Source: Arthrobacter sp. U41
GTDB taxonomy: Bacteria > Actinomycetota > Actinomycetes > Actinomycetales > Micrococcaceae
NCBI RefSeq assembly: GCF_001750145.1
Contig: NZ_CP015732.1
Location: 4,030,001 to 4,094,000 of the forward strand
DNA length: 64,000 bases
Direction of reading: 5' to 3'
Part shown: piece after piece, positions 27,624 through 34,947 of the stretch
How positions within the stretch are numbered: the first letter of the stretch is position 1
How the letters are laid out: each line of letters begins with the position of its first letter
Translations under genes and position numbers: made by a program
Notes under the pieces: model-generated
The model's input: the letters and a program-made list of their open reading frames with translations, nothing else
Database searches by the model: none
Told to the model about the DNA's origin: nothing

Positions 27624-27998
27624 TCACACGAGCAGCATTGCTGCAATGACCGCCGGAAGGAGTGCCTCGGCGATGGCGCTCGCCCACAGCCGCCGCTCGG
27701 ACAGCACCAGAATGATGCCCAGCAGCACATGGCCCAGGCAGGTGAAAAGCAGCAGCGTCCGCCCGGCCGCCGGCTCCGGACCCGCCAGCAGCACCGCGCC
27801 GACGATCGCGCCCGCTCCCCAGATCATGTTGTAGAAACCCAGGTTAAAGGTCCACATCCGCACGGCGTCCGTGTCCTCGGGCCTGATCAGGAACAGCCGG
27901 TGGAGGCGCTGGTCCCGGAAGAAGAAGGACTCGAGGATCCCGACGAGGATCAGCAGAATCCCGAACGCCACACCCAGAACCTGAATGAGTCCAGTCAT
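27624..27998 (-). CDS. DUF1304 family membrane protein
   Basis: 124 residues from the ATG at 27998. A TTG two codons upstream is not needed. About four hydrophobic helices are visible: LIQVLGVAFGILLILVG, a segment around FYNMIWGAGAIVGAVLL, LFTCLGHVLLGIILVLS and ALLPAVIAAMLLV. Between the first two, ESFFFRD and FNLGFYNMIWGAGA are DUF1304 landmarks. It is an integral membrane protein of unknown function, 27 nt upstream of the metallo-hydrolase gene. Confidence 0.82.
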   Translation of the reverse strand: MTGLIQVLGVAFGILLILVGILESFFFRDQRLHRLFLIRPEDTDAVRMWTFNLGFYNMIWGAGAIVGAVLLAGPEPAAGRTLLLFTCLGHVLLGIILVLSERRLWASAIAEALLPAVIAAMLLV

Positions 27999-28068
27999 GG
28001 GCAATATTGTGCCCGCGCGTCCGGGGTGCCGCCAAGGACTTCCGGCCGGTCAAATCTCAAGCCAACGA

Positions 28069-28106
28069 CGACGGCGGCCCGCACCGGAAGGTGCGGGCCG
28101 CCGTCG
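28069..28106 (-). terminator. 17-bp hairpin terminator of ilvE
   Basis: Arms 28069-28085 and 28090-28106 pair perfectly around a GGAA tetraloop, 30 nt beyond the ilvE stop. The following minus-strand sequence is only moderately T-rich. Confidence 0.85.
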
Positions 28107-28135
28107 GGCGCTGCCTGATGCCGAGGCGCTACGTT

Positions 28136-29248
28136 CTAGGCCAGCCGGGTCAGCCAGCCGTGGATGTCCTCAACGGCTCCGGTCTGGATGCCGAGGAGCT
28201 GCTCGCGGATGATCATGGTGGTCTCCCCCGCCTTCGCGTCCTCGGAGCCGATGAACTCGGTGTCGTCCTTGAGCACGCCGATCGGTGTGATGACGGCGGC
28301 GGTTCCGCAGGCGAAGACCTCGGCGACCTCGCCGGAGGCCACACCGTCGCGCCATTCATCCAGCGTGATCTTGCGTTCGGTAACCTCGCGGCCCATGTCC
28401 CTGGCAACCTGGATGACGGACATCCTGGTGATGCCCTCCAGGATGGTTCCGCTCAACGCGGGGGTGACCAGCGAGCCGTCCTTCATCACGAAGAACACGT
28501 TCATGCCGCCCAGCTCTTCGACGGCGTTGTCATTGAACTGGTCGAGGAAGAGCACCTGCTTGCAGCCGTGGGCCTCGGCTTCCTGCTGCGCGATCAGCGA
28601 AGCGGCGTAGTTGCCGCCGCACTTCGCGGCTCCGGTTCCGCCGCGGCCGGCGCGGGCGTATTCGCGGGAGATCCAGATGGAGACCGGCTTGAGCTCCCCG
28701 CCGAAGTAGTTGCCAACCGGGGAGGCGATGACGCGGAAGGTGACTTCGCGGGCGGCACGGACGCCCAGGAAGGCCTCGGTGGCGATCATGAACGGCCGCA
28801 GGTAGAGAGCTTCGCCGTCGCCGGAGGGCACCCATTCCCGGTCCACCGAGACAAGCTCGCGGATGGCACCGACGAAGTACTCTTCCGGGAGTTCGGGGAG
28901 CGCGAGCCGGCGGGCCGACTTGTTCAGGCGTGCGGCGTTGGCCTCGGGGCGGAACGTCCAGATGGAACCGTCGGCGTGGCGGTAGGCCTTGAGTCCTTCG
29001 AAGATTTCCTGGCCGTAGTGGAGCACTGCAGCGGAGGGGTCCAGGGAAATGGGGCCGTAGGCCTCAATGCGGGCATCGTGCCAGCCTCCCTTGCCCTCGG
29101 CATCGACGCTGTAGTCGACGATGGCGGTGTGGTCGGTGAAATAGTTGCCGAAACCCGGGTTCGCCAGGATGGCAGCACGTTCTTCAGCGGACTTCGGGGT
29201 TGCCGAAAGCCTCTGGGTGAATTCGACGCCATGGGCAGTCTGAGTCAT
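28136..29248 (-). CDS. ilvE: Branched-chain amino-acid aminotransferase
   Basis: 370 residues. This PLP enzyme interconverts leucine, isoleucine and valine with their 2-keto acids. The fold-type IV signature [15 protein letters not shown] holds the PLP lysine. [23 protein letters not shown] and the conserved [11 protein letters not shown] region are also visible. GGAGGAACC precedes the ATG at 29248. It lies downstream of leuB on the same strand (126-nt gap) and completes the branched-chain set in this window. Confidence 0.96.
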   Translation of the reverse strand: MTQTAHGVEFTQRLSATPKSAEERAAILANPGFGNYFTDHTAIVDYSVDAEGKGGWHDARIEAYGPISLDPSAAVLHYGQEIFEGLKAYRHADGSIWTFRPEANAARLNKSARRLALPELPEEYFVGAIRELVSVDREWVPSGDGEALYLRPFMIATEAFLGVRAAREVTFRVIASPVGNYFGGELKPVSIWISREYARAGRGGTGAAKCGGNYAASLIAQQEAEAHGCKQVLFLDQFNDNAVEELGGMNVFFVMKDGSLVTPALSGTILEGITRMSVIQVARDMGREVTERKITLDEWRDGVASGEVAEVFACGTAAVITPIGVLKDDTEFIGSEDAKAGETTMIIREQLLGIQTGAVEDIHGWLTRLA

Positions 29249-29374
29249 GGTTCCTCCACGGTCGGCTGCCTGGCATGTGAACGTGGTTCAGCGGCGGACC
29301 ACGGCAGCATATTGGTGATTCGAAACAAGCTTACGCCCGTTGGCGGACCCTCCAGCGCGGCGCCGGGGAGGGAC

Positions 29375-30427
29375 CTACAGGGCGGCGGCGATGGCGTCGC
29401 CGATCGCGCTGGTGCTGCGGAGCGCAGCGCTGCGGCCTGCGATGTCGGCAACGACGGCGGCTTCAATCTTGCGGGCCGCGGCGCCGTAGCCAAGGTGGTC
29501 CAGCAGGAGCGCGGCGGAGAGGATGGCCGCGGTGGGGTCCGCCTTCTGCTGGCCGGCGATGTCCGGTGCGGAGCCGTGTACGGGTTCGAACATGGACGGC
29601 GCGGTGCGTTCCATGTTGATGTTTCCGGACGCGGCCAGGCCGATACCTCCGGTGACCGCAGCGGCCAGGTCGGTGATGATGTCGCCGAAGAGGTTGTCCG
29701 TGACGATCACGTCGAAGCGGGCCGGATCGGTGACCATAAAAATGGTGGCGGCATCGATGTGCAGGTAGTCATGGCTTACCTCGGGGAATTCCCGGGCCAC
29801 GGCCTCCACGGTGCGCTTCCAGAGGTGCCCGGCGAAGACCAGGACGTTGTGCTTGTGGACAAGGGTGACCTTCTTGCGCGGCCGGTCGTTGGCGCGGCGG
29901 AAGGCGTCCCGGACGACCCGTTCCACGCCGTGGGCGGTGTTGAGTGAAACCTCGGTGGCGACCTCGTGCGGGGTGCCGGCGCGCAGGGTGCCGCCGTTGC
30001 CAACGTACGGGCCCTCGGTGCCCTCGCGGACCACGATGAAGTCGATCTCCCCGGGGTTGGCGAGCGGGCTGGCGACGCCCGGGTACAGGCGGGACGGGCG
30101 CAGGTTGACGAAGTGGTCCAGGCTGAAACGCAGCTTGAGCAGCAATTCACGCTCGATGATGCCGGACGGGATCCTGGTGTCGCCGGGGGCTGCCCCGACC
30201 GCTCCGAAGAGGATGGCGTCGCGGGTGCGGAGGTCAGCGAGGGTTTCCGCCGGCAGGGTCTCGCCCGTTTCCAGCCAGTGCTGGGCGCCCAGCTTGTAGT
30301 GGGTCTGCTGCAGGACGATGCCCTCGGCCGCGGCCGCCTTCTCAAGGACCTTCAGGGCTTCGGCCGTGACCTCGGGGCCGATGCCGTCGCCGGGAATAAC
30401 AGCCAGGTCAATCGTGGATGCGCTCAT
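29375..30427 (-). CDS. leuB: 3-isopropylmalate dehydrogenase
   Basis: 350 residues. It oxidises and decarboxylates 3-isopropylmalate to 2-ketoisocaproate with NAD+. Features are [18 protein letters not shown] at the N terminus, [31 protein letters not shown], and [19 protein letters not shown] with metal-binding Asp residues. The upstream region shares an 11-nt motif with the leuC/ltbR operator, so regulation by the IclR protein is likely. Confidence 0.96.
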   Translation of the reverse strand: MSASTIDLAVIPGDGIGPEVTAEALKVLEKAAAAEGIVLQQTHYKLGAQHWLETGETLPAETLADLRTRDAILFGAVGAAPGDTRIPSGIIERELLLKLRFSLDHFVNLRPSRLYPGVASPLANPGEIDFIVVREGTEGPYVGNGGTLRAGTPHEVATEVSLNTAHGVERVVRDAFRRANDRPRKKVTLVHKHNVLVFAGHLWKRTVEAVAREFPEVSHDYLHIDAATIFMVTDPARFDVIVTDNLFGDIITDLAAAVTGGIGLAASGNINMERTAPSMFEPVHGSAPDIAGQQKADPTAAILSAALLLDHLGYGAAARKIEAAVVADIAGRSAALRSTSAIGDAIAAAL

Positions 30428-30466
30428 GTTTTCAGCGTAGCCAAGAGATCCACATGCTGGTCAAGT

Positions 30467-30477
30467 CGTCTCATTAT
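30467..30477. promoter_or_regulatory. Candidate LtbR box upstream of leuB
   Basis: CGTCTCATTAT lies 40 nt upstream of the leuB start. It is identical to 11 nt of the leuC/ltbR intergenic sequence on the opposite strand. The right half (TCGAAC instead of CTGAGA) is less symmetric here. Confidence 0.5.
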
Positions 30478-30538
30478 TCGAACAGCCGTTCTTCCTGCCT
30501 CCGGCGTCTCCCGTGGCTCCCACTCCTCCATCCCGCCG

Positions 30539-30591
30539 AGGTGACATTTCACGCCCATGTCGCCGCGTGCGATGGGCGCCAAGTCTCACCT
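30539..30591. repeat. Imperfect long palindrome between the sortase gene and leuB
   Basis: Two 20-nt arms (30539-30558 and 30572-30591) pair at 16 of 20 positions around a 13-nt centre. No T-run follows on either strand, so it is not a typical terminator. It may belong to a dispersed intergenic palindrome family. Confidence 0.55.
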
Positions 30592-30641
30592 GGGCGTCTG
30601 CGCGGCCGGGGGCAGGCAGTTGCGCGCGGGTGCCGGGTGGA

Positions 30642-31400
30642 TCACGGTCCGCGGGCCGGCGTGGCGACCACCACGACGTTCTTTCCCCAGGGATCCTCCG
30701 TGTAGCAGCTGATCAGCACCAGGCGGTTGGGCACGGCATCCCAGACCGGGCTGTCCTTCAATGTGGCCTTTGTGTAGGTCGTGACCGAGTCCACCACGTA
30801 GGCGAGTTCACCCGTCGCCGTGGCGACGGTGAGGGTGCCGCCCGGGACGGCCGCCGAGCTCAAGTGGTTGAACGGCGCGTCCAGGCCCTCCCAGCTGTGG
30901 CCGATGACGTAGGTCGTGTTCTCGGAGCCGGCCCCGGGGGTGCCAAAGGGGGTGAGCCAGTAGCCGTCCATCGTTTCCGGTGGCACGATGCTCCGGCTTT
31001 CGGCATCGCCGGTGTCCAGCGCCAGGGGGTGGACCACGACATCCATGCCCGCTGCCGGGTAGGTGATGCGCTGCGGGACGGACGCCGCGGGGCCCTGGGC
31101 CCCCGGGACCGCAGCCGGCGCGGGCTCCGCGGGCGGAACCAGCCCGGCACTGTTCCCGCTCGGGTCAATGGCGCCGGACGGCGGCGGCTGCGTGCCGGAC
31201 GCACTGGTCAGGGACTTGGATGCCGCCGGCTCCTGGCCGTAGGCGGGCTGACCGTGCGCCGGACCGGATGCTGCGTAGAACAGCCAGGCGGTGATGATTC
31301 CCAGCACGCAGAGGGCCAGGATGAGCATGTCCCTCGGAGAGAGCGCCGGGCCACGGATACCGGGTTCCCGGCGCCGGCCGATCTGAGGGTGGCTGCCCAT
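30642..31400 (-). CDS. Sortase (class F-like)
   Basis: 252 residues. A single N-terminal membrane helix (MLILALCVLGIITAWLFYAA, residues 25-44) is followed by a Pro/Ala-rich linker and a sortase barrel. The catalytic His is H168 in YVIGHSW and the catalytic Cys is C232 in LVLISCYTEDP. The usual arginine after the Cys is not evident: the segment continues PWGKNVVVVA, with Lys240 nearest. It would cleave a sorting signal and attach a surface protein. The gene for a substrate-like protein lies 91 nt upstream on the same strand. CAGGAG precedes the ATG. Confidence 0.82.
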   Translation of the reverse strand: MGSHPQIGRRREPGIRGPALSPRDMLILALCVLGIITAWLFYAASGPAHGQPAYGQEPAASKSLTSASGTQPPPSGAIDPSGNSAGLVPPAEPAPAAVPGAQGPAASVPQRITYPAAGMDVVVHPLALDTGDAESRSIVPPETMDGYWLTPFGTPGAGSENTTYVIGHSWEGLDAPFNHLSSAAVPGGTLTVATATGELAYVVDSVTTYTKATLKDSPVWDAVPNRLVLISCYTEDPWGKNVVVVATPARGP

Positions 31401-31491
31401 GGGTGCTCCTGTTGACGTGACTGCGCTGTGTGAAGGAAAAAGTGAAGGGCGGGTGCTGCCATGCAGCGCCCGCCCCCCGTGCTGCTGCTAC

Positions 31492-32166
31492 TTAGTTTTC
31501 GGTGCTCCGGGCGCGGCGTACGCCCTGACGAAGCACCACGGCCGCTCCCGCGGTGAGAGCTCCGGTCAGTGCCATCAGCCACACCGGAATGCCGGTGTCC
31601 GAGGTCCGGCCCACTGCGGTCTGCACGTTGTAGCCGACGTTGGTTTTCTTGGCGACAGCTGCTGCCGCTGCTGCCTTCGGAGCCACAACAGCAGATGCCG
31701 ACGCGGGGCCAGCCGCGGCCGGGGCAGCCGATTCCGGCTCCTCTTCCGCTTCCGGGGTTTCCTCCAGCGGTGTTTCAGCCACCGGATCCGGGGTCTCAAC
31801 CACCGGATCCGGGGTTTCATCCACCGGGTCCGGGGTTTCATCCACCGGGTCCGGGGTTTCATCCACCGGGTCGACAACGACGGTCGCGCAGCCGTTGGCC
31901 AGGAACGCCATATTCGCGGTGGTCCAGTTCTGGCCTTCGGGGAAAATGTCCCCTTCGTTGGGCGGCACGATGTCGAGCGTGTCATTCGCATGGGTCACCA
32001 GCGCGTTGAGGCTGACGGGCTCGGAAACGAACGCGTTCCCATCCGCACTCGTGGCGTGGCAGATCGTGATCTTTTTGTCGTTTTCCGGAGGGGCCGCGTT
32101 GGCGGAGACCGTGGCGGTCATCAGGCCCAGTCCCACTACTCCCAGTGTGGCAATTGTTTTTCTCAT
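31492..32166 (-). CDS. Secreted surface protein with atypical sorting signal (NVQTA)
   Basis: 224 residues. Signal peptide is residues 1-24 (cleavage after ANA). The N-terminal domain begins KKITICHATS, a module common in actinobacterial exported proteins, and has two Cys (36 and 93) likely to form a disulfide. A Pro/Glu/Asp stalk follows with VDETPDP three times, then VVETPDP and VAETPLE. The C terminus is tripartite: NVQTA (180-184), a hydrophobic helix IPVWLMALTGALTAGAAVVL, and a basic tail RQGVRRARSTEN. No LPXTG is present. The adjacent sortase makes it a candidate anchored protein. The repeats are encoded by near-identical 21-nt units. Confidence 0.72.
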   Translation of the reverse strand: MRKTIATLGVVGLGLMTATVSANAAPPENDKKITICHATSADGNAFVSEPVSLNALVTHANDTLDIVPPNEGDIFPEGQNWTTANMAFLANGCATVVVDPVDETPDPVDETPDPVDETPDPVVETPDPVAETPLEETPEAEEEPESAAPAAAGPASASAVVAPKAAAAAAVAKKTNVGYNVQTAVGRTSDTGIPVWLMALTGALTAGAAVVLRQGVRRARSTEN

Positions 32167-32610
32167 TTGTCCGTCGCTCCGTCTCGTCAGTTTAACAGCT
32201 GGCTTGACCGTGCGGAGTAACCATCATCGAGACCCAAGAAAAAACAAATTCGAGACCTCCAAAGCGAATTGAAAGGTGACAGTTACTCCCCAGCAGTGTC
32301 CTCAGTTCGCTTGCTATTTCAGGCTAGGCGGGCACCATGGCACGTGTCGTGAGTAGTTGCTACTCGTCTAATCGATGGATTAATACTCGGTTCGGAGGCC
32401 CGGGGTACTCAGTACCCGACGCCAGATTACCTGCCGGTAACCTGTCGGAGCCGCCGGGCGGCAGACCGGGACTCCAAAACCCGTTTAACTACTCGGAAGG
32501 GCTCCCTGACCACTCGGAAGTACAACGCAAATACTCCCCCACCCTTTGGTCAAAGGTGAGGGAGCATTTGGGTCGGACAGCCCGCCCACGGGCTGCGGGC
32601 CGGAAGGCGG
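32167..32610. promoter_or_regulatory. 444-nt intergenic region with repeated ACTC-type boxes
   Basis: No gene is seen. Box-like elements are GAGTAG-TTG-CTACTC (32351-32365, perfect inverted repeat), TACTCGG (32384-32390), GGTACTCAGTACC (32404-32416, near-palindrome), TTACC-TGCC-GGTAA (32427-32440), ACTACTCGG (32488-32496) and ACTCGGAAG (about 32512-32520). Their clustering upstream of the surface-protein gene suggests a multi-site regulator. The right end holds the metG terminator. Confidence 0.5.
32534..32564 (-). terminator. metG terminator
   Basis: CTCCCCCACCCTTTG and CAAAGGTGAGGGAG pair with one mismatch and one bulge around a short GT loop. It lies 47 nt beyond the metG stop. TATTTGCGTT follows on the minus strand. 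Confidence 0.75.
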
Positions 32611-34170
32611 TCAGGCCTCGGCGGGCTCCTCGTATTTCGGGAAGACCGGGGCCGGCGCGGGCAGCGCGGTCCCGGCTTTGATGGGTGCGCCCAGGGCGGC
32701 GAACTGCCGCGCCTGCCCCTCCTGCTGGCCGAGGGTGTCGAGGATGGACGCCGCCGCCGCCGGCATGACCGGCTGGGCAAGGATGGCGACGATCCGCAGC
32801 ACTTCGAGGGTTACATACAGGACCGTGTTCATGCGGTCGACGTCGGTCTTCCGCAGCACCCAGGGCGCCTGCTCGGCGAAGTACGCGTTGGTGTCGCCGA
32901 GGACGTTCCAGATTGCCTCCAGGGCGCGGCTGAACTCCTGCTTTTCGAACGCCGCGCGGGAGATCTCCAGCAGCCCGTTTGCCTGGGCCAGCAGCGCGGC
33001 GTCCTCGGCGCTGAAACCGCCGGGGACGGGAACGGCGCCGTTGCAGTTCTTCGCGACCATGGACAGCGAACGCTGGGCCAGGTTGCCGAAGTTGTTGGCG
33101 AGGTCAGCGTTCATCCGGCCCACGATCGCGTCGTGGCTGTAGGAGCCGTCCGCGCCGAAGGGCACCTCGCGGAGCAGGAAGAAGCGCACCTGGTCCAGTC
33201 CGTACTGGGCGACCCAGTCCGCGGGCGCCACCACATTGCCCAGCGACTTGGACATCTTGACGCCCTGGTTGTGCAGGAAGCCGTGGATCATGACGCGCTT
33301 GGGCAGTTCCAGCCCGGCGGACATCAGGAACGCCGGCCAGTAAACGGCGTGGAATCGGGAGATGTCCTTGCCGATCACGTGGAGATCCGCCGGCCAGTAC
33401 TTCCGGAAGGACTCTGATTCGGTGTCGGGGAACCCGACGCCGGTCAGGTAGTTGGTCAGCGCATCCACCCAGACGTACATCACGTGGTCCGGGTTGCCCG
33501 GGACGGGGACGCCCCAGTCGAAGGAGGTCCGGCTGATCGACAGGTCCTCGAGGCCTCCCTTGACGAAGCTGACCACCTCGTTGAAGCGGTTGTGCGGTGC
33601 GCCGAACGAGGGGTGGTCCGCGTAGAGGGCCAGCAGCCGGTCCTGGTAGGCGGAGAGTCTGAAGAAGTAGCTCTCCTCTTCGGTCCAGGTCACTTCGGTG
33701 CCGGTTTCGGACGCATAGCGCAGCCCGTCGGCCTGCACCTCGGTCTCGTCCTCAACGAAGTACCGCTCGTCGCGGACCGAATACCAGCCGGCGTACTTGG
33801 AGAGGTAGATGTCGCCGTTGGCTTCCATCCGCTGCCAGAGCGCTTTGGCCGCCTCGTAGTGGTCCGGGTCCGTGGTGCGGATGAAGCGGCTCAGGGAGAT
33901 GCCAAGGTCATCGCTCATCTGGCGGAACGCGGCCGAGTTGCGGTCCGCGAGCTCCTTGACCGGGATGCCTTCCTTCTCCGCCGTCTGCTGCATCTTGAGG
34001 CCGTGCTCATCCGTGCCGGTCATAAAGAAGACGTCGTAGCCGTCCAGGCGTTTAAAGCGCGCCATCGCATCGGTGGCGATGACCTCGTAGGCGTGGCCGA
34101 TATGCGGCACGCCGTTTGGGTAACTGATGGCCGTAGTGATGTAGAACGGGGTCTTTTCGGAAGCTGTCAC
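32611..34170 (-). CDS. metG: Methionyl-tRNA synthetase
   Basis: 519 residues. It charges initiator and elongator tRNA-Met. The class I signatures are [13 protein letters not shown] near the N terminus and the exact KMSKS in [18 protein letters not shown] is typical of MetRS. The length and lack of a C-terminal tRNA-binding extension match the short actinobacterial form. It lies downstream of the ABC transporter genes on the same strand with a 9-nt gap, so they may share a transcript. Confidence 0.96.
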   Translation of the reverse strand: MTASEKTPFYITTAISYPNGVPHIGHAYEVIATDAMARFKRLDGYDVFFMTGTDEHGLKMQQTAEKEGIPVKELADRNSAAFRQMSDDLGISLSRFIRTTDPDHYEAAKALWQRMEANGDIYLSKYAGWYSVRDERYFVEDETEVQADGLRYASETGTEVTWTEEESYFFRLSAYQDRLLALYADHPSFGAPHNRFNEVVSFVKGGLEDLSISRTSFDWGVPVPGNPDHVMYVWVDALTNYLTGVGFPDTESESFRKYWPADLHVIGKDISRFHAVYWPAFLMSAGLELPKRVMIHGFLHNQGVKMSKSLGNVVAPADWVAQYGLDQVRFFLLREVPFGADGSYSHDAIVGRMNADLANNFGNLAQRSLSMVAKNCNGAVPVPGGFSAEDAALLAQANGLLEISRAAFEKQEFSRALEAIWNVLGDTNAYFAEQAPWVLRKTDVDRMNTVLYVTLEVLRIVAILAQPVMPAAAASILDTLGQQEGQARQFAALGAPIKAGTALPAPAPVFPKYEEPAEA

Positions 34171-34179
34171 AGGTTAAAC

Positions 34180-34947
34180 CTAAATCAGTTCGGTGAGGGT
34201 ATCGCTCTGGCGGACAAGTTCGTGGTCATGTGAAGCCACCAGGACGGCGATGCCGTCGGAGGTCGTGTCCTTGAGGATGCTGATGATGCGGTTGGCCGAG
34301 GCCCGGTCCAGGCTGGCGGTCGGCTCATCGACCACCAGCACACGGGTGCCGAGGATCAGGGCCCGGGCGATTGCGACGCGCTGGCGTTCACCGCCGGAGA
34401 GCTGGGCCGGCCGGTGGCGCATGCGCCGGCCCAGGCCGACGAGGTCCAGGAGGTCCTTGGCCATGTCGCGGCGCTTGTCCACCTCGCCGTCCGGAACCGC
34501 GGGGAGCAGGACGTTTTCGAGCGCGCTCATCCCGTCGATCAGCGCGCCGCCCTGGTCGACGTAGCCGATCAGGGCGCGGCGCCGGTCGGCGATTTCGTCG
34601 TCGCCCATGGTTTCGAGGGAATCTCCCTCCCAGAACACCCGGCCCGACGTCGGCAGGGTCAGGCCCGCGCCGACGGTCAGGATGCTGGTCTTGCCCGAAC
34701 CGCTGCGGCCGGCGACGCAGTGCATCTCACCGGCGTGCAGGGTCATGTTGAAGTCGTCCACCACGTTGACGGCCTCGGCTCCTCCCTTGCCGCCGCCGTA
34801 GTGGATCGTGATGTTGCTGAGCTCCAGCGGCGTGGCGTGGTCGGTGGCCTTCACGATCGTGTTGGCGCGCGTCTGGTGGGCGCCGCGGCGGCTGCTCGCC
34901 GTCATCCGGTCGTGAGCCTCACGGTCGAGGTTCAGGTCGTTGTTCAT
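34180..34947 (-). CDS. ABC transporter ATP-binding protein (MacB/LolD type)
   Basis: 255 residues from the ATG at 34947, preceded by GAAAGTGG. An in-frame upstream start would lie in the permease gene. Walker A is AGRSGSGKTS, the signature motif is LSGGERQRVAIARAL, Walker B is VLVVDEPTASLD, and the switch His is in VASHDHELV. About 45 charged N-terminal residues precede the domain. It pairs with the large FtsX-type permease encoded just upstream (4-nt ATGA overlap). Such exporters move peptides or lipoproteins, or act as mechanotransmitters. Substrate is not predictable. Confidence 0.92.
   Translation of the reverse strand: MNNDLNLDREAHDRMTASSRRGAHQTRANTIVKATDHATPLELSNITIHYGGGKGGAEAVNVVDDFNMTLHAGEMHCVAGRSGSGKTSILTVGAGLTLPTSGRVFWEGDSLETMGDDEIADRRRALIGYVDQGGALIDGMSALENVLLPAVPDGEVDKRRDMAKDLLDLVGLGRRMRHRPAQLSGGERQRVAIARALILGTRVLVVDEPTASLDRASANRIISILKDTTSDGIAVLVASHDHELVRQSDTLTELI

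Noticed and set aside
31795..31875. Tandem 21-nt repeats considered as a CRISPR or satellite
   Set aside because: They encode the in-frame VDETPDP stalk repeats of the surface protein, with no spacers.
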